A stretch of DNA of 64,000 bases from Nanosyncoccus sp963540965 (GCA_963540965.1 CAUTSA010000004.1:12965-76964); one strand, 5' to 3'; shown: positions 8,546-16,692, counted from the first letter of the stretch. The notes: generated by a model from the sequence alone, not told the origin. Made by a program: numbers and translations.

Positions 8546-8565
8546 TCCCCTATAGGGGAAGGAGG
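8546..8565 (+). promoter_or_regulatory. Hairpin abutting the ribosome-binding site
   Basis: TCCCC-TATA-GGGGA (8546-8559) sits directly against AAGGAGG (8559-8565). The same hairpin-then-RBS design recurs at 22002, 27755 and 30327. Confidence 0.6.
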
Positions 8566-8570
8566 TTTTT

Positions 8571-9257
8571 ATGTTATTTTTAAATAAGGTGACAGAGGTG
8601 ATCACTAGGGAGTTTAAGTTCGGTACTATAAATGGTATCGCACTTGGAGAACACGGTCGTGGTCGCCAACAGGTATTCTTGCCAACTCCACAAGGGTTGG
8701 AAGGAACTGTTGGTGGTTTGAGGATCGATCTCACGATTGGTCTATCAAAGGCCAACAAACCGCGCATCAATCGCGCTAAAAATAAGGACATGTATTTGGC
8801 CTTATCTAGTGAACGCGGCTATACTCGTCGTGGCAACGGGGTTATTAAGGTCCCAGTTGGCCAAACCATTGAACTTATCGCTCGTGGTAACGGCGCTGAC
8901 GGCGACGCCGGCCGTATTGGCTACTGGGACGTCGTCCTGGTAAAAGCCAATGAAGGCGACGTTTTCCGCGTCACCTGGGGAGGCTCCGGGTACGGTTATG
9001 AACCTACATTCTATGTGGTTCACAACAACCAGATCTTCGAGGCCGACCAGCAAGAGGTCGAGGATCTCTATGAGAACCTTGGCCTCGAGATACCATTTAG
9101 CCTTACTTTTGAAGGAAGGCGCATGGTAGTCAACCTCGAGGAATGGAAAAACTATCTAGCCCCGCCCCCACCCCAAAAAACATTTCCAACTTTACCCCCG
9201 GTTCACTCCGGGGGCTTTTCTTTATCTAATGATTTTCCTACTTCCGTAAGATTGTAG
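8571..9257 (+). CDS. Hypothetical protein with structured leader
   Basis: 228 residues, family not recognised; rich in Gly and beta-strand-like segments (GGLRIDLTIGLSKANKP, YWDVVLVKANEGDVFRVTW), ending in a Pro-rich tail (APPPPQ). No signal peptide or membrane segment. The ATG follows a strong AAGGAGG. A Rho-independent terminator lies inside the last 20 codons. If one A of the run in GAATGGAAAAACT were lost, the frame would stop at TAG about 95 nt earlier and before the terminator, so the Pro-rich tail may be a frameshift product. Confidence 0.6.
   Translation: MLFLNKVTEVITREFKFGTINGIALGEHGRGRQQVFLPTPQGLEGTVGGLRIDLTIGLSKANKPRINRAKNKDMYLALSSERGYTRRGNGVIKVPVGQTIELIARGNGADGDAGRIGYWDVVLVKANEGDVFRVTWGGSGYGYEPTFYVVHNNQIFEADQQEVEDLYENLGLEIPFSLTFEGRRMVVNLEEWKNYLAPPPPQKTFPTLPPVHSGGFSLSNDFPTSVRL
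9195..9219 (+). terminator. Rho-independent terminator inside the 3' end of the gene
   Basis: CCCCCGG (9195-9201) pairs with CCGGGGG (9208-9214), then CTTTTC. It lies about 40 nt before the stop codon of the 228-aa frame. Confidence 0.75.
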
Positions 9258-9286
9258 TCTATGCTATAATCAAAACACGAGAAAAT

Positions 9287-9361
<75 letters not shown>

Positions 9362-9380
9362 TGAGGAGAAAATAACAAAA

Positions 9381-9407
9381 ATAAAACCCGCAGGGGTTTA
9401 TTTTTTA
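9381..9407 (+). terminator. Terminator of tRNA-Thr(GGT)
   Basis: AAACCC (9384-9389) pairs with GGGTTT (9394-9399), followed by a T-rich run. Confidence 0.6.
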
Positions 9408-9436
9408 TTTTCGACGAATGGAGTAGCCGCGAAGCC

Positions 9437-9457
9437 AGGCGGCTCCATGAGGAGAAA
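9437..9457 (+). repeat. tRNA-Thr 3'-end direct repeat, copy 2
   Basis: Exact 21-nt copy of 9351-9371 without the rest of the tRNA. It is preceded by TTTTCGACGAAT and GCCAGGCGGCTC, both of which recur at 13466-13507. It is followed by a terminator hairpin (9467-9483) identical to that after tRNA-Thr(TGT). Confidence 0.65.
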
Positions 9458-9466
9458 TAAAAAAGA

Positions 9467-9494
9467 AGAGTTCGAAGAACTCTATTTTTATTTT
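9467..9494 (+). terminator. Rho-independent terminator (duplicated tRNA tail)
   Basis: AGAGTTC/GAACTCT (9467-9483) with a T-rich tract, the same hairpin as at 2902-2918. Confidence 0.7.
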
Positions 9495-9546
9495 TAAAAT
9501 TTAAAACTTAGAACTTATTCTATATCATTGAGATTTCTCCGCTTAG

Positions 9547-10605
9547 TTATTTTTGCAATTTCTCTTGTATCGCAGTAATAAATTGTTCATGAAAATTAAC
9601 ATAGAGTACCTTGGCGCGCTCTTGAACTGACAGTGATGGCGCAACGGCGGCTTGATCTGCAGAGACCTGCTCGATAGCCGTCTGAAATTTTGTGCACATG
9701 CGGTCGTTATATGACATACCGCCATTTTCATCGCCATACCCTATTACATCATTTACTTTTTCTGTTAAGCGAGGTGGTTTGCCTATACGTTTCTTAATTT
9801 GCGGATTCTCAGCGAGTATCTTGTTTAAAATTCCAAAATACCCGTCAAAATTACCATTATCAATATAAAATACCATTGCATCGGCACGATCCGCAAATTG
9901 ATTTATCTTGAACTCGTACGGAAGCCCAGATTCTCTGCAAGCAGATACAAATTTGCCAGCAATGTCGTAAGTATCCATCGGTTCAGCATTCAAATAAAGT
10001 CGTCCATCAGCACGAATCGGTTGTTCTAACCCAACTTTTTCATTTTTTGACGAATAATAGTTCCAGCCGCCTCCGCTGTCGTGGTTATAGGTCAGGTGTC
10101 GTATTGCAACGTCAAAGCCGTCATCATCGCCATCAAAACAATATGTCAAAAATTCAGGCATATTTTTCGGATCATTTCCACTTATCAGATAATTATGTAA
10201 TTTTTTGAGCGCCTCGAAGTTTTTTGGATTCTGTCCATATTTTTTTACAGCAGTCTTTCCGTTCATGTTTAGAAGATTTTGTTTCCATTCTTCGAACATC
10301 AATGTTTCAAACTCGGCAGCGGCCCTAGTTCTAGTTCCTCTGATATCAGGATACCATCTTTCGGATTCACTTTTCATTATCTTGCCATAGAAATCATTTT
10401 TCTTCGTAAGGTCTGAATGAATATATGCTACTACTGTGGAAGCGACTATATCGGAATTGTCTTGCGGTTTTTCAAAATTACGCCTTTTGTCGGAGAAGTC
10501 TTTTCTTTGTATGTGATCTTCAAACGAAGGCATTTGTTCCGGGATCGTCATATCGGATACACCATCCGTCGCCTGATCGAGGTTTCTAAGTGTATTAATT
10601 ACCAT
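9547..10605 (-). CDS. Putative HopA1-like effector protein
   Basis: 352 residues, soluble, no signal peptide. The middle and C-terminal parts (about 195-290) contain RLYLNAEPMDTYDIAGKF, then YEFKINQFADRADAMVFYID. This resembles the rLYLN...K...R.D..V.Y pattern of HopA1-type proteins (known from Pseudomonas type III effectors and from RiPP-associated proteins). The N-terminal 90 residues look disordered. The gene sits just inside the tRNA-Thr-flanked island. The HopA1 assignment rests on pattern recognition only. Confidence 0.45.
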   Translation of the reverse strand: MVINTLRNLDQATDGVSDMTIPEQMPSFEDHIQRKDFSDKRRNFEKPQDNSDIVASTVVAYIHSDLTKKNDFYGKIMKSESERWYPDIRGTRTRAAAEFETLMFEEWKQNLLNMNGKTAVKKYGQNPKNFEALKKLHNYLISGNDPKNMPEFLTYCFDGDDDGFDVAIRHLTYNHDSGGGWNYYSSKNEKVGLEQPIRADGRLYLNAEPMDTYDIAGKFVSACRESGLPYEFKINQFADRADAMVFYIDNGNFDGYFGILNKILAENPQIKKRIGKPPRLTEKVNDVIGYGDENGGMSYNDRMCTKFQTAIEQVSADQAAVAPSLSVQERAKVLYVNFHEQFITAIQEKLQK

Positions 10606-10913
10606 ATTTTTTGGATTAAATTATTTACTATTAGTTTAATCATATCATAATGCACTCAAAAATCAGCCCGATTGCTGCATATAGCCGAAACTATATGGAG
10701 GACTGATTCATACCCTTCACCATATCATACTACAAACCAAAAAAAGAAGCTCCTGCGGTAGGTACCTTCGGCGCCGTGCAAGAACTTCGATATACCCATA
10801 TTATCAAATTAAAGCAGAAACGTCAATAATTTGGCCTTGTTTTGTGATCATGATTAATTTTTTAATCTGTTTTCTGAGTCTAGTCGCATTAACTCAGAAC
10901 CTTAATAGGGATT

Positions 10914-10941
10914 TTGACATATTTTATTTTTGTATTATAAT
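10914..10941 (+). promoter_or_regulatory. Promoter of the DUF1883 gene
   Basis: TTGACA (10914-10919), 16 nt, TATAAT (10936-10941). The leader of about 100 nt has hairpins GAGCA/TGCTC and TTTTTGTTTT/AAAACAAAAA. The rest of the gene-free stretch 10606-10913 shows short inverted repeats (about 10660-10710) but nothing recognisable. Confidence 0.75.
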
Positions 10942-11048
10942 AAAATCAGAGCAATCTAAGATGCTCATAATTTTTGTTTTGTTATTTAAAACAAAAAGTT
11001 CCTTACCAATAGGTTTATTCATTGTGATTATGAAAGGGGGTGTATGGA

Positions 11049-11504
11049 TTGGATTTCGTACATTATGATTTAGGTTATCTTGTAGAAGGTACAACGGTTG
11101 TCGTTTCTCTTGATGTTGCTGCAAATGTATGCGTCCTGGATTTCGCTAATTTTATGTACTACAAAATGGACATTTCGTTCATGTATCTAGGTGGGTATAT
11201 TACTCGTAGCCCGTACTATGTTGTCATCCCACGAGGTGGATTCTGGCATGTCGCCATCGATTTAGGTGGATATGAGGGGCGTATCGGTTCGAGTGTCGAG
11301 ATTATATCGCCAGAAAAAATCGAAGTTGGTCTAATTTTTATGGGGTATCCCGCTAAGAAATACCCGAATAGAAAGAAGCCTCACGAATTTACCGATTACT
11401 TATTCGGTGGTGCCAACGGCGTACCAGATGGACCTGGACACGGCCATGCGATCATTCAAAATTCAAGTGGGAATATTGTGTTTTTTAAGAGAACCAAACA
11501 CTGA
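11049..11504 (+). CDS. DUF1883-domain protein with DGPGHGH tail
   Basis: 151 residues. The first 90 residues match DUF1883 well: FVHYDLGYLVEGTTVVVSLD, ANVCVLDFANFMYYK, then IPRGGFWHVAIDLGGYEG and SSVEII. The C-terminal part contains DGPGHGHAII and GNIVFFKR, a short tail also seen in a truncated remnant at 12838-13029. A TTG start at 11049 is chosen: AAGGGGG (11033-11039) is well spaced from it, whereas the GTG at 11040 abuts it. DUF1883 is often joined to TIR or other signalling domains; its function here is unknown. Confidence 0.7.
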   Translation: MDFVHYDLGYLVEGTTVVVSLDVAANVCVLDFANFMYYKMDISFMYLGGYITRSPYYVVIPRGGFWHVAIDLGGYEGRIGSSVEIISPEKIEVGLIFMGYPAKKYPNRKKPHEFTDYLFGGANGVPDGPGHGHAIIQNSSGNIVFFKRTKH

Positions 11505-11561
11505 ATATATCACCATCTGGGATAAAAGCATATGCCCATAATTCTTGGAAACCATTTTATT

Positions 11562-11588
11562 GAGGAGTATTTTATACTCCTCTTTTTT
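11562..11588. terminator. Bidirectional terminator
   Basis: GAGGAGTAT/ATACTCCTC hairpin (11562-11582) flanked by T-tracts, between the convergent DUF1883 gene and the 117-aa gene. Confidence 0.8.
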
Positions 11589-11940
11589 ATGATTTAATTT
11601 CAAAAAGCGAAAACATCCCAAATAAATATTTAGAAATTTCGTCATCCGCATAACTTGCGATTTCCAAAGTTTCAATTCTTCTTGGGATAGCCTCTAAATT
11701 TTCGAATCCTCCCTCACGATAACACTCAAGCTCAGCCTCGACACCATGATGTGAGTAAGTATTCACTAGTAGATATTTTTGATTAGTCGACTGATTTTTG
11801 ATAACCCAGAAGAATTCACTCTCACCAAAAGAGCCTTCTTCTTCTACTGAATATCGGCCTTCTGGCATTTGATATTTTGAAATAACATCGCTTAATCTAC
11901 TTTTGCTCATTTGCATAATTGTAATGCTCCATTTATTCAC
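11587..11940 (-). CDS. Hypothetical protein (117 aa)
   Basis: Not recognised. Acidic soluble protein with a helix (SRLSDVISKYQM) followed by predicted strands (FFWVIKNQSTNQKYLLVNTYSHHG). A TATAAT box (complement of 11950-11955) lies about 10 nt before the ATG, so it is probably leaderless. Methionines 9 and 11 are alternative starts. Convergent with the DUF1883 gene and sharing its terminator. Confidence 0.55.
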   Translation of the reverse strand: MNKWSITIMQMSKSRLSDVISKYQMPEGRYSVEEEGSFGESEFFWVIKNQSTNQKYLLVNTYSHHGVEAELECYREGGFENLEAIPRRIETLEIASYADDEISKYLFGMFSLFEIKS

Positions 11941-11992
11941 AAGTTATATATTATATAGTACATCCATCGTAAAACTACAAGTTACTGTCTAA

Positions 11993-12139
11993 GTTAAAAA
12001 GTATACACAACTTTCGTATGAAGAACGAGTAGTAATTGAAAAATTGCGCAAAAATTCAAAGAGCATTCACGAGATAGTCAAAAACCTAGGGCGCAATGTT
12101 TCAACAATATCCAGAGAACTTAAAAGAAACCAAATCTCC
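11993..12139 (+). pseudogene. IS30-family transposase N-terminal remnant
   Basis: An open frame without a start codon encodes LSYEERVVIEKLRKNSKSIHE followed by LGRNVSTISRELKRN, the helix-turn-helix head of IS30-type transposases. About 45 codons remain; the DDE catalytic part is absent. It ends against the terminator of the neighbouring metallopeptidase relic, suggesting a rearrangement junction. Confidence 0.75.
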
Positions 12140-12144
12140 CAAAG

Positions 12145-12170
12145 AAAAGCACGAGACTCTCCGTGCTTTT
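12145..12170. terminator. Terminator shared by the metallopeptidase copies
   Basis: AAAAGCACG (12145-12153) pairs with CGTGCTTTT (12162-12170). A near-identical hairpin lies at 60540-60569 beside the intact copy. Confidence 0.75.
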
Positions 12171-12174
12171 TCAT

Positions 12175-12829
12175 TTACAATAATATTGCTCTAAAGTCTG
12201 CATATTTATCGGCAAAAGCGTCTTCAATTTTCTTACCAGTTTTCTTAAGATAATTTTTCACTAAATAATACCCGAGCGAATACCCAGCCCAGCGGGGAAG
12301 TTCATTGCTTCCATTGAAGAAGATTGTGTCGTAATCGTAATAGTTTAAATCCAGCTGACTACGAAGTTTTTCAAGAATCTTTTCATTTTCCTCATCACTT
12401 CGTTCCAGAATAGTTTTAATGAATACTGTTTTTTTCATTGCGATCTTTAACGAATTCTGCCTCAAGATAAGTTGCGATACCTTCACTAATTACTCCATCA
12501 AGCAGTGAGTTGATCCACTCGTCGTTTTTACCCCAGCGAGCTGCGTGGCAGAGTTCGTGGGTAACCATCTCAGAAATCAGATTTTCAGTTGCTTTTTCTT
12601 CATCTATCGCAAACTCAATAAAGTCGCTAGTTTGTGTGCGTCCGCCAACTCCATCGTCAGGAATGATGATGTCGTATAGGCGATTTGTAACAAGCAAATC
12701 AATATCCCAGTCAACCTTCAGTTTTGGATATACATATTGCTCAGCTTCTTTGACGGCCTTTTTAATAGCTTCTACTTTGCTATCTAGATTTCCGTTAGCG
12801 CGAGTGATCAATACGTTTATTTTATTCAT
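12175..12829 (-). pseudogene. DUF2268-like zinc metallopeptidase, frameshifted copy
   Basis: Read in two frames, this is a full-length relative of the intact genes at 55855 and 60573: MNKINVLITRANGNL, THELCHAARWGKNDEW (HExxH-type) and PRWAGYSLGYYLVK are all present. The frame breaks after FVKDRNEK at a run of seven A (GAAAAAAAC) where the intact copy has six. A TATAAT box (revcomp TATAATATTAAAT before ATG) makes it leaderless. It is either a pseudogene or, if the A-run slips, a switchable gene. Confidence 0.8.
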
Positions 12830-12837
12830 ATTTAATA

Positions 12838-13029
12838 TTATATGATGAAATTGCCGAGTTGGCTGCAGCCGGAGACGGTTGCGGCCATAGACATGCTACA
12901 ATAGATACCTACGAAAACGTTATATATCTTAGAGATACATGGACTAATCATGATGACTATCTAATAGATGAAAATGCAGATATAAAGCCTCGCAAGTATG
13001 GCAAGAATGCACCTACACACAAAATTTAG
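12838..13029 (+). pseudogene. C-terminal fragment related to the DUF1883 protein tail
   Basis: An open frame without a start codon reads YDEIAELAAAGDGCGHRHAT and then ENVIYLRDTW to a stop at 13027. It parallels DGPGHGHAII...GNIVFFKR of the DUF1883 protein at 11049-11504. The 5' part is missing exactly where the metallopeptidase relic begins. Likely the stump of a gene cut by insertion or recombination. Confidence 0.55.
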
Positions 13030-13052
13030 TCACGCAACCAAATATCTTCAGA

Positions 13053-13079
13053 AAGTCGGCACAAGTTGCCGACTTTTAA
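13053..13079 (+). terminator. Rho-independent terminator
   Basis: AAGTCGGC (13053-13060) pairs with GCCGACTT (13068-13075), followed by T's. It would have ended the truncated gene above. Confidence 0.8.
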
Positions 13080-13100
13080 TTTTGTATTATAATATTTCTT

Positions 13101-13409
13101 ATGTACTTATCTAAGGAAGAGCGCAAAGATATTATCGAAGCTTACGGCTTTGATGATTTTATCGAGGGGAATCACTATCAGGTCGAGCCCGATACGTGGG
13201 TGTATCTTTTCACTAATGATGATAGGTATTATGTATTTATAAGTGCAGATTTTTTAGACTTCTATTATGATCATTTTCCAGCGCTACTCCGTTTTAATAA
13301 CTTTGAATTCCAGCAAATCGACTTCGTGTTACGGCAAGAAGTTAACTCTATTAATTCAGAAAAAACCTCGGGGACGCTATGTTTTGAATATAATAAACAG
13401 GTAAAGTAA
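13101..13409 (+). CDS. Hypothetical acidic protein (102 aa)
   Basis: Not recognised. Soluble, rich in Phe/Tyr/Asp (YYVFISADFLDFYYDHFP), no signal peptide. A TATAAT box 6-7 nt before the ATG implies leaderless expression. It lies between the DUF1883-tail remnant and a tRNA-tail repeat, and could be an immunity-type or antitoxin-type small protein, though nothing in the sequence proves that. Confidence 0.5.
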   Translation: MYLSKEERKDIIEAYGFDDFIEGNHYQVEPDTWVYLFTNDDRYYVFISADFLDFYYDHFPALLRFNNFEFQQIDFVLRQEVNSINSEKTSGTLCFEYNKQVK

Positions 13410-13465
13410 GCGGCAGTAATCTATAAGACTTTTACACACAAGAGTTAGTTTAGCATATATTCTAC

Positions 13466-13507
13466 TTTTATTTCGACGAATATTACCGCCGCAATGCCAG
13501 GCGGCTC
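13466..13507 (+). repeat. Partial tRNA-Thr-tail repeat (third junction)
   Basis: TTTTATTTCGACGAAT (13466-13481) and GCCAGGCGGCTC (13496-13507) match 9403-9445, including the spacing. A recombination scar that brackets 9362-13507. The rest of 13410-13637 shows nothing else. Confidence 0.55.
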
Positions 13508-13637
13508 TTTTGGGTGAAAGAACAAATAGAACATTTATGTCCAGCAATGACAACTATCATGCTTTATGTTATAGTATGAATTAGTAATACTCTCTGCGTC
13601 GCATTAAGATGAGTAAATAGTTTCTAGTCCCTTGGCT

Positions 13638-14519
13638 TTATTCGGCCATATTATCCCACTGATGTTTTCGAATAATTTCATCAATACAATCATTGTACAG
13701 CTTATCGTCTTCGGATTCATTTTTTTCTTTTACATAAGACGTTTCAGAAAGAGATTTTGGACTTTCAAAAGTATATGCCGGGACCTTATCTTCTCCGTTT
13801 TGTCCAACCGACATCACGTTAGCTACCTTTTTGAATCGCCCAGCTTCTTTGTCGAAAGTCATACAATCTACATCACCGTTTTCCGGCAAGACAATATGGC
13901 AATATTCAACCTCGTCACCATCACGATTTCCGCGAATTGTCTCTTCTTGCATAGAAAACCCCACCAAGTCTGGTAACGAATAGTTACCATACGATTCGGA
14001 AGCGTTTGGGTGTGTATGTCCAAGACTGACCAGTGGTTTTAGACTGGAGGCTTTCATTTTATCAATATGGTTGTTAATTGCTTGCCAATATACCGATAGA
14101 AGAATATTGAAATCTACCGCCGAGTCATCTGCCTTCCATTCTGGGTTTTTGTCATAAATAGCTTTTTTCGTCTCTTCATTAATATCGACGTCGCTAGCTA
14201 TTCCGTTAAACAAAAAATTTCCGCCTTGCACCCAACCTAAAACTAAGAAAGCGTGTTCTTTTTTCGTTTCTGAAGTTTTTTCTGCTAGAGATTTCATTTT
14301 GTCATATACTGCTCCAGTCATAACCATTGTTTTTTCGGATTTCTCAATGTTCTCGTGAAAAATGGAAATCCTTGAGCCTCTACCAGCATCACGATACATC
14401 TTCAGATTTTCAACAATTTTTTGGTTGTTTTCGCCGTTCATTAGAGATTCAACGGTGGACACTATCCTGTCACCTTTTAATATTTCTCCAGGCGTAGAAG
14501 ATTGATTAATTGTTTCCAT
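13638..14519 (-). CDS. JAMM/MPN-domain metalloprotease-like protein
   Basis: 293 residues, soluble. The JAMM zinc motif H-x-H-x10-S-x2-D is complete in GHTHPNASESYGNYSLPDLV (about residues 186-205), with a candidate catalytic Glu upstream in KKEHAFLVLG (about residue 107). JAMM proteins remove ubiquitin-like modifiers or cut small substrates. No ubiquitin-like partner is seen nearby, so the target is open; an effector acting on host proteins is possible (inference). The N-terminal 60 residues look disordered. Confidence 0.75.
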   Translation of the reverse strand: METINQSSTPGEILKGDRIVSTVESLMNGENNQKIVENLKMYRDAGRGSRISIFHENIEKSEKTMVMTGAVYDKMKSLAEKTSETKKEHAFLVLGWVQGGNFLFNGIASDVDINEETKKAIYDKNPEWKADDSAVDFNILLSVYWQAINNHIDKMKASSLKPLVSLGHTHPNASESYGNYSLPDLVGFSMQEETIRGNRDGDEVEYCHIVLPENGDVDCMTFDKEAGRFKKVANVMSVGQNGEDKVPAYTFESPKSLSETSYVKEKNESEDDKLYNDCIDEIIRKHQWDNMAE

Positions 14520-14546
14520 ATTTTGTATTATATCACCTTATTTCAC

Positions 14547-14700
14547 TCAAGCCTCAAGCGCTTTACGCCGTTCTGGGTTTTCATTTTTTACTATTTGCTC
14601 CCCAGGCCACAAGAAACTTGTATATCCTTTCTCGCGTCCATAGATTGCATTTTTCTCTTGTTCATTTTCGTTAACCGACTCCCCCCCATTCTCCTGCATA
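14547..14700 (-). other. Out-of-frame 3' extension after a poly-G tract
   Basis: Downstream of a run of seven G (plus-strand C7 at 14684-14690), the alternative frame stays open for about 45 codons (ESVNENEQEKNAIYGREKGY onward, ending near ERRKALEA) to a TGA at 14547. With six G the glycosidase-like protein would run into this tail. Confidence 0.6.
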
Positions 14701-15987
14701 AAAACTTATTTCCCCGACAGTAACTTCAGCACCTATTTGATCAGCAATATTCCGCAATGCCTTTAACTGACAGTCAAAGTTAGCGTACGCTCTATACGCA
14801 ATACTATTCTCAATTTCCTCACTAGATAACCCGGAAACTGCAATCTTTTCTTCATCAAGTAAATTGTTAAGTATTTCACCTCTAATCGTATCTTTTTCTT
14901 CATTGCTAAGAGACTGCCAATATATTTCCGACCTTTCTCTTATCTCAGATCCACTAAGATCTTTTCCTTTGCTCATAAAAGGAGCGGGGCTTTCAACGGT
15001 TCTTCTATATGGATGAAAGCTAATAACATCAATTAGTTTAGTATCTTTTACTAGCTCATCAGCAACTTTTCTGGCCTGAATCTGGTCTATGACTTGCTTT
15101 GTAAAATCATAGTCATAGAACGCGGTACCAGTCAGTGATAATTTAATATCAGGAAAAGAAGTTTTTAAGGCTTTTGCGGTCTCAAAATAAAGATTTGCAT
15201 AAGCTTCCGTATCAACCTTGTCAGCAAAGGCTTCAGTTTTAAATAAAAAGCCATTACTTTCGTGACTCATATTACATTCATTTCCAAGCTCTAAAACTAA
15301 TCCCTTTCCAGCTTGTTCAGAATATCCACTTTGCTCCACAAAACTATGACACAACAAAATATAATCCGATGGATTCTCTGGGATATTGCTAGTCAGTTTA
15401 CCGTCCTCGCTTTTATGTAGTTGGTTCATAACAACCAGCAGCTCTGATCCAGCAGCTTTCTCTCTAATTTTCCTAACCTGCGACATTACGTCGCTATTAA
15501 TATAGAATCTGTTTTCACCCTTTTCATTCACAAACTTTTCTGAATTTGCCACCGAAAACGCCGACTGTGGAGCATGTGGAGTAACTCTCAATTTTACCCC
15601 CTCTGGTAACTTTGCTAAAGTGTCATCCAATAGTTGGTCTTTTAGAAACTCATCATTTATTGCCTCCTGTATTCGCTCAGCTGGCTGCCCAAGTCGCTCT
15701 GATATTATATTTATATCTCCGCCAGAATCTAAAAACTCTTTAACTTTTATAGCTTGTGCTCTTCTTTCTGGCCAAATAATAAGCTTACTGTCGATATTGT
15801 AACCCAAAACATCAGGGTTCTCAGCCACCATATTAATTTCATAGTTATGTATTTCTTCCAGATTCTTCATTTCCGTATTTTTTGGCAATCCCTCAACAAT
15901 ATCACCTCTAAACTGAGGAAAATCCGGCCGATCATCATCATTCGATGATTGCGGTATATCTTCACAGCATTTATTCAGTCTTTCCAT
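14671..15987 (-). CDS. Glycosidase-like (TIM-barrel, clan GH-A type) cytosolic protein
   Basis: 438 residues as read. VLELGNECNM (acid/base-type Asn-Glu), LIDVISFHPYRR and a late TVGEISFYAGEW (nucleophile-type Glu) follow the order seen in clan GH-A glycoside hydrolases. No signal peptide, which is odd for a glycosidase. The frame ends at a G7 tract right after the last motif; losing one G would add about 45 residues. The ATG overlaps the end of a small metallopeptidase fragment. The family assignment is by motif order only. Confidence 0.5.
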   Translation of the reverse strand: MERLNKCCEDIPQSSNDDDRPDFPQFRGDIVEGLPKNTEMKNLEEIHNYEINMVAENPDVLGYNIDSKLIIWPERRAQAIKVKEFLDSGGDINIISERLGQPAERIQEAINDEFLKDQLLDDTLAKLPEGVKLRVTPHAPQSAFSVANSEKFVNEKGENRFYINSDVMSQVRKIREKAAGSELLVVMNQLHKSEDGKLTSNIPENPSDYILLCHSFVEQSGYSEQAGKGLVLELGNECNMSHESNGFLFKTEAFADKVDTEAYANLYFETAKALKTSFPDIKLSLTGTAFYDYDFTKQVIDQIQARKVADELVKDTKLIDVISFHPYRRTVESPAPFMSKGKDLSGSEIRERSEIYWQSLSNEEKDTIRGEILNNLLDEEKIAVSGLSSEEIENSIAYRAYANFDCQLKALRNIADQIGAEVTVGEISFYAGEWGGVG

Positions 15988-16139
15988 ATCAATTTTTCCT
16001 TTTCTCTAAAATACGCATACTTATCAAAGAATGCCTCCTCAATCTTCTTTCCGGTTCTCTCTAAATATCTTTTTACTAAATAATACCCAAGCGAATATCC
16101 AGCCCAGCGTGGAAGTTCATCAACGTTAATCTTGTTCAT
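15975..16139 (-). pseudogene. Internally deleted DUF2268-like metallopeptidase mini-frame
   Basis: A 54-residue frame starts with MNKINV, as do the full-length copies, and jumps straight to the C-terminal block ELPRWAGYSLGYYLVKRYLE...DKYAYFRE. The zinc motif and about 150 residues are gone, yet the frame is kept. It overlaps the upstream HAD gene by 14 nt and the downstream glycosidase-like start by 13 nt, so it is embedded in an operon. Confidence 0.7.
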
Positions 16140-16542
16140 AATTTTTTCTCACAAACTCCAACATATGCCTTGCCGACTCTGGATCATTCCTATCGACCCA
16201 GAAAAAACTCTCTTCAACACCACGCTTTCTTAACTCATTCCGTTCATACTGAGCGATATTATCATCAAACCAAACAAATGGGGTATTAAAATCAATCGCC
16301 TCAACCTTTGAGCCTATCCAATCAGTCTGATTAACGCTCTTGCTTAGTCGATCGACCAATTCCTCATTAAACTCTTCCAAAAGCGCCCGCGGCGCATAGT
16401 TAACCCCACCACAACAATAAGTCGTTAACCAATATACAACACAATTATCCAAACAAAACTCAAGAAACTCTTCGATATCCTCTTTTGGAGACGCACAACC
16501 TTTCAGCACTCCATCTACATCCAGATAAATGTTTAATATCAT
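16126..16542 (-). CDS. HAD-superfamily phosphatase-like protein
   Basis: 138 residues. Motif I is LDVDGVL near the N-terminus (nucleophile Asp), motif II VYWLTTYCC, and motif IV VWFDDN. It lacks a large cap, so macromolecular or nucleotide substrates are plausible. Short HAD proteins of this type are common in bacteria and phage. It probably heads an operon with the metallopeptidase fragment and the glycosidase-like gene (overlapping frames). Substrate unknown. Confidence 0.75.
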   Translation of the reverse strand: MILNIYLDVDGVLKGCASPKEDIEEFLEFCLDNCVVYWLTTYCCGGVNYAPRALLEEFNEELVDRLSKSVNQTDWIGSKVEAIDFNTPFVWFDDNIAQYERNELRKRGVEESFFWVDRNDPESARHMLEFVRKNYEQD

Positions 16543-16636
16543 ATTAAAATAATACTATAAATCTCTAAATGAACACTCTGCCTTTTAAAATATTGGAACA
16601 ATAACTATTTTTACTACAAAAAATAACATAAAAAAT

Positions 16637-16656
16637 ACCCCCAGAAACCTGGGGGT
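16637..16656 (-). terminator. Rho-independent terminator of the 558-aa gene
   Basis: ACCCCCAG/CTGGGGGT hairpin; on the minus strand it is followed by a T6 run. Confidence 0.8.
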
Positions 16657-16692
16657 AAAAAAGAACAAGCTAGTTTAAAAAAGTGCAGTCAG

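Noticed and set aside
11993..12139. Active IS30 element
   Set aside because: Only the helix-turn-helix head of the transposase is left, with no start codon, no DDE domain and no inverted repeats around it.
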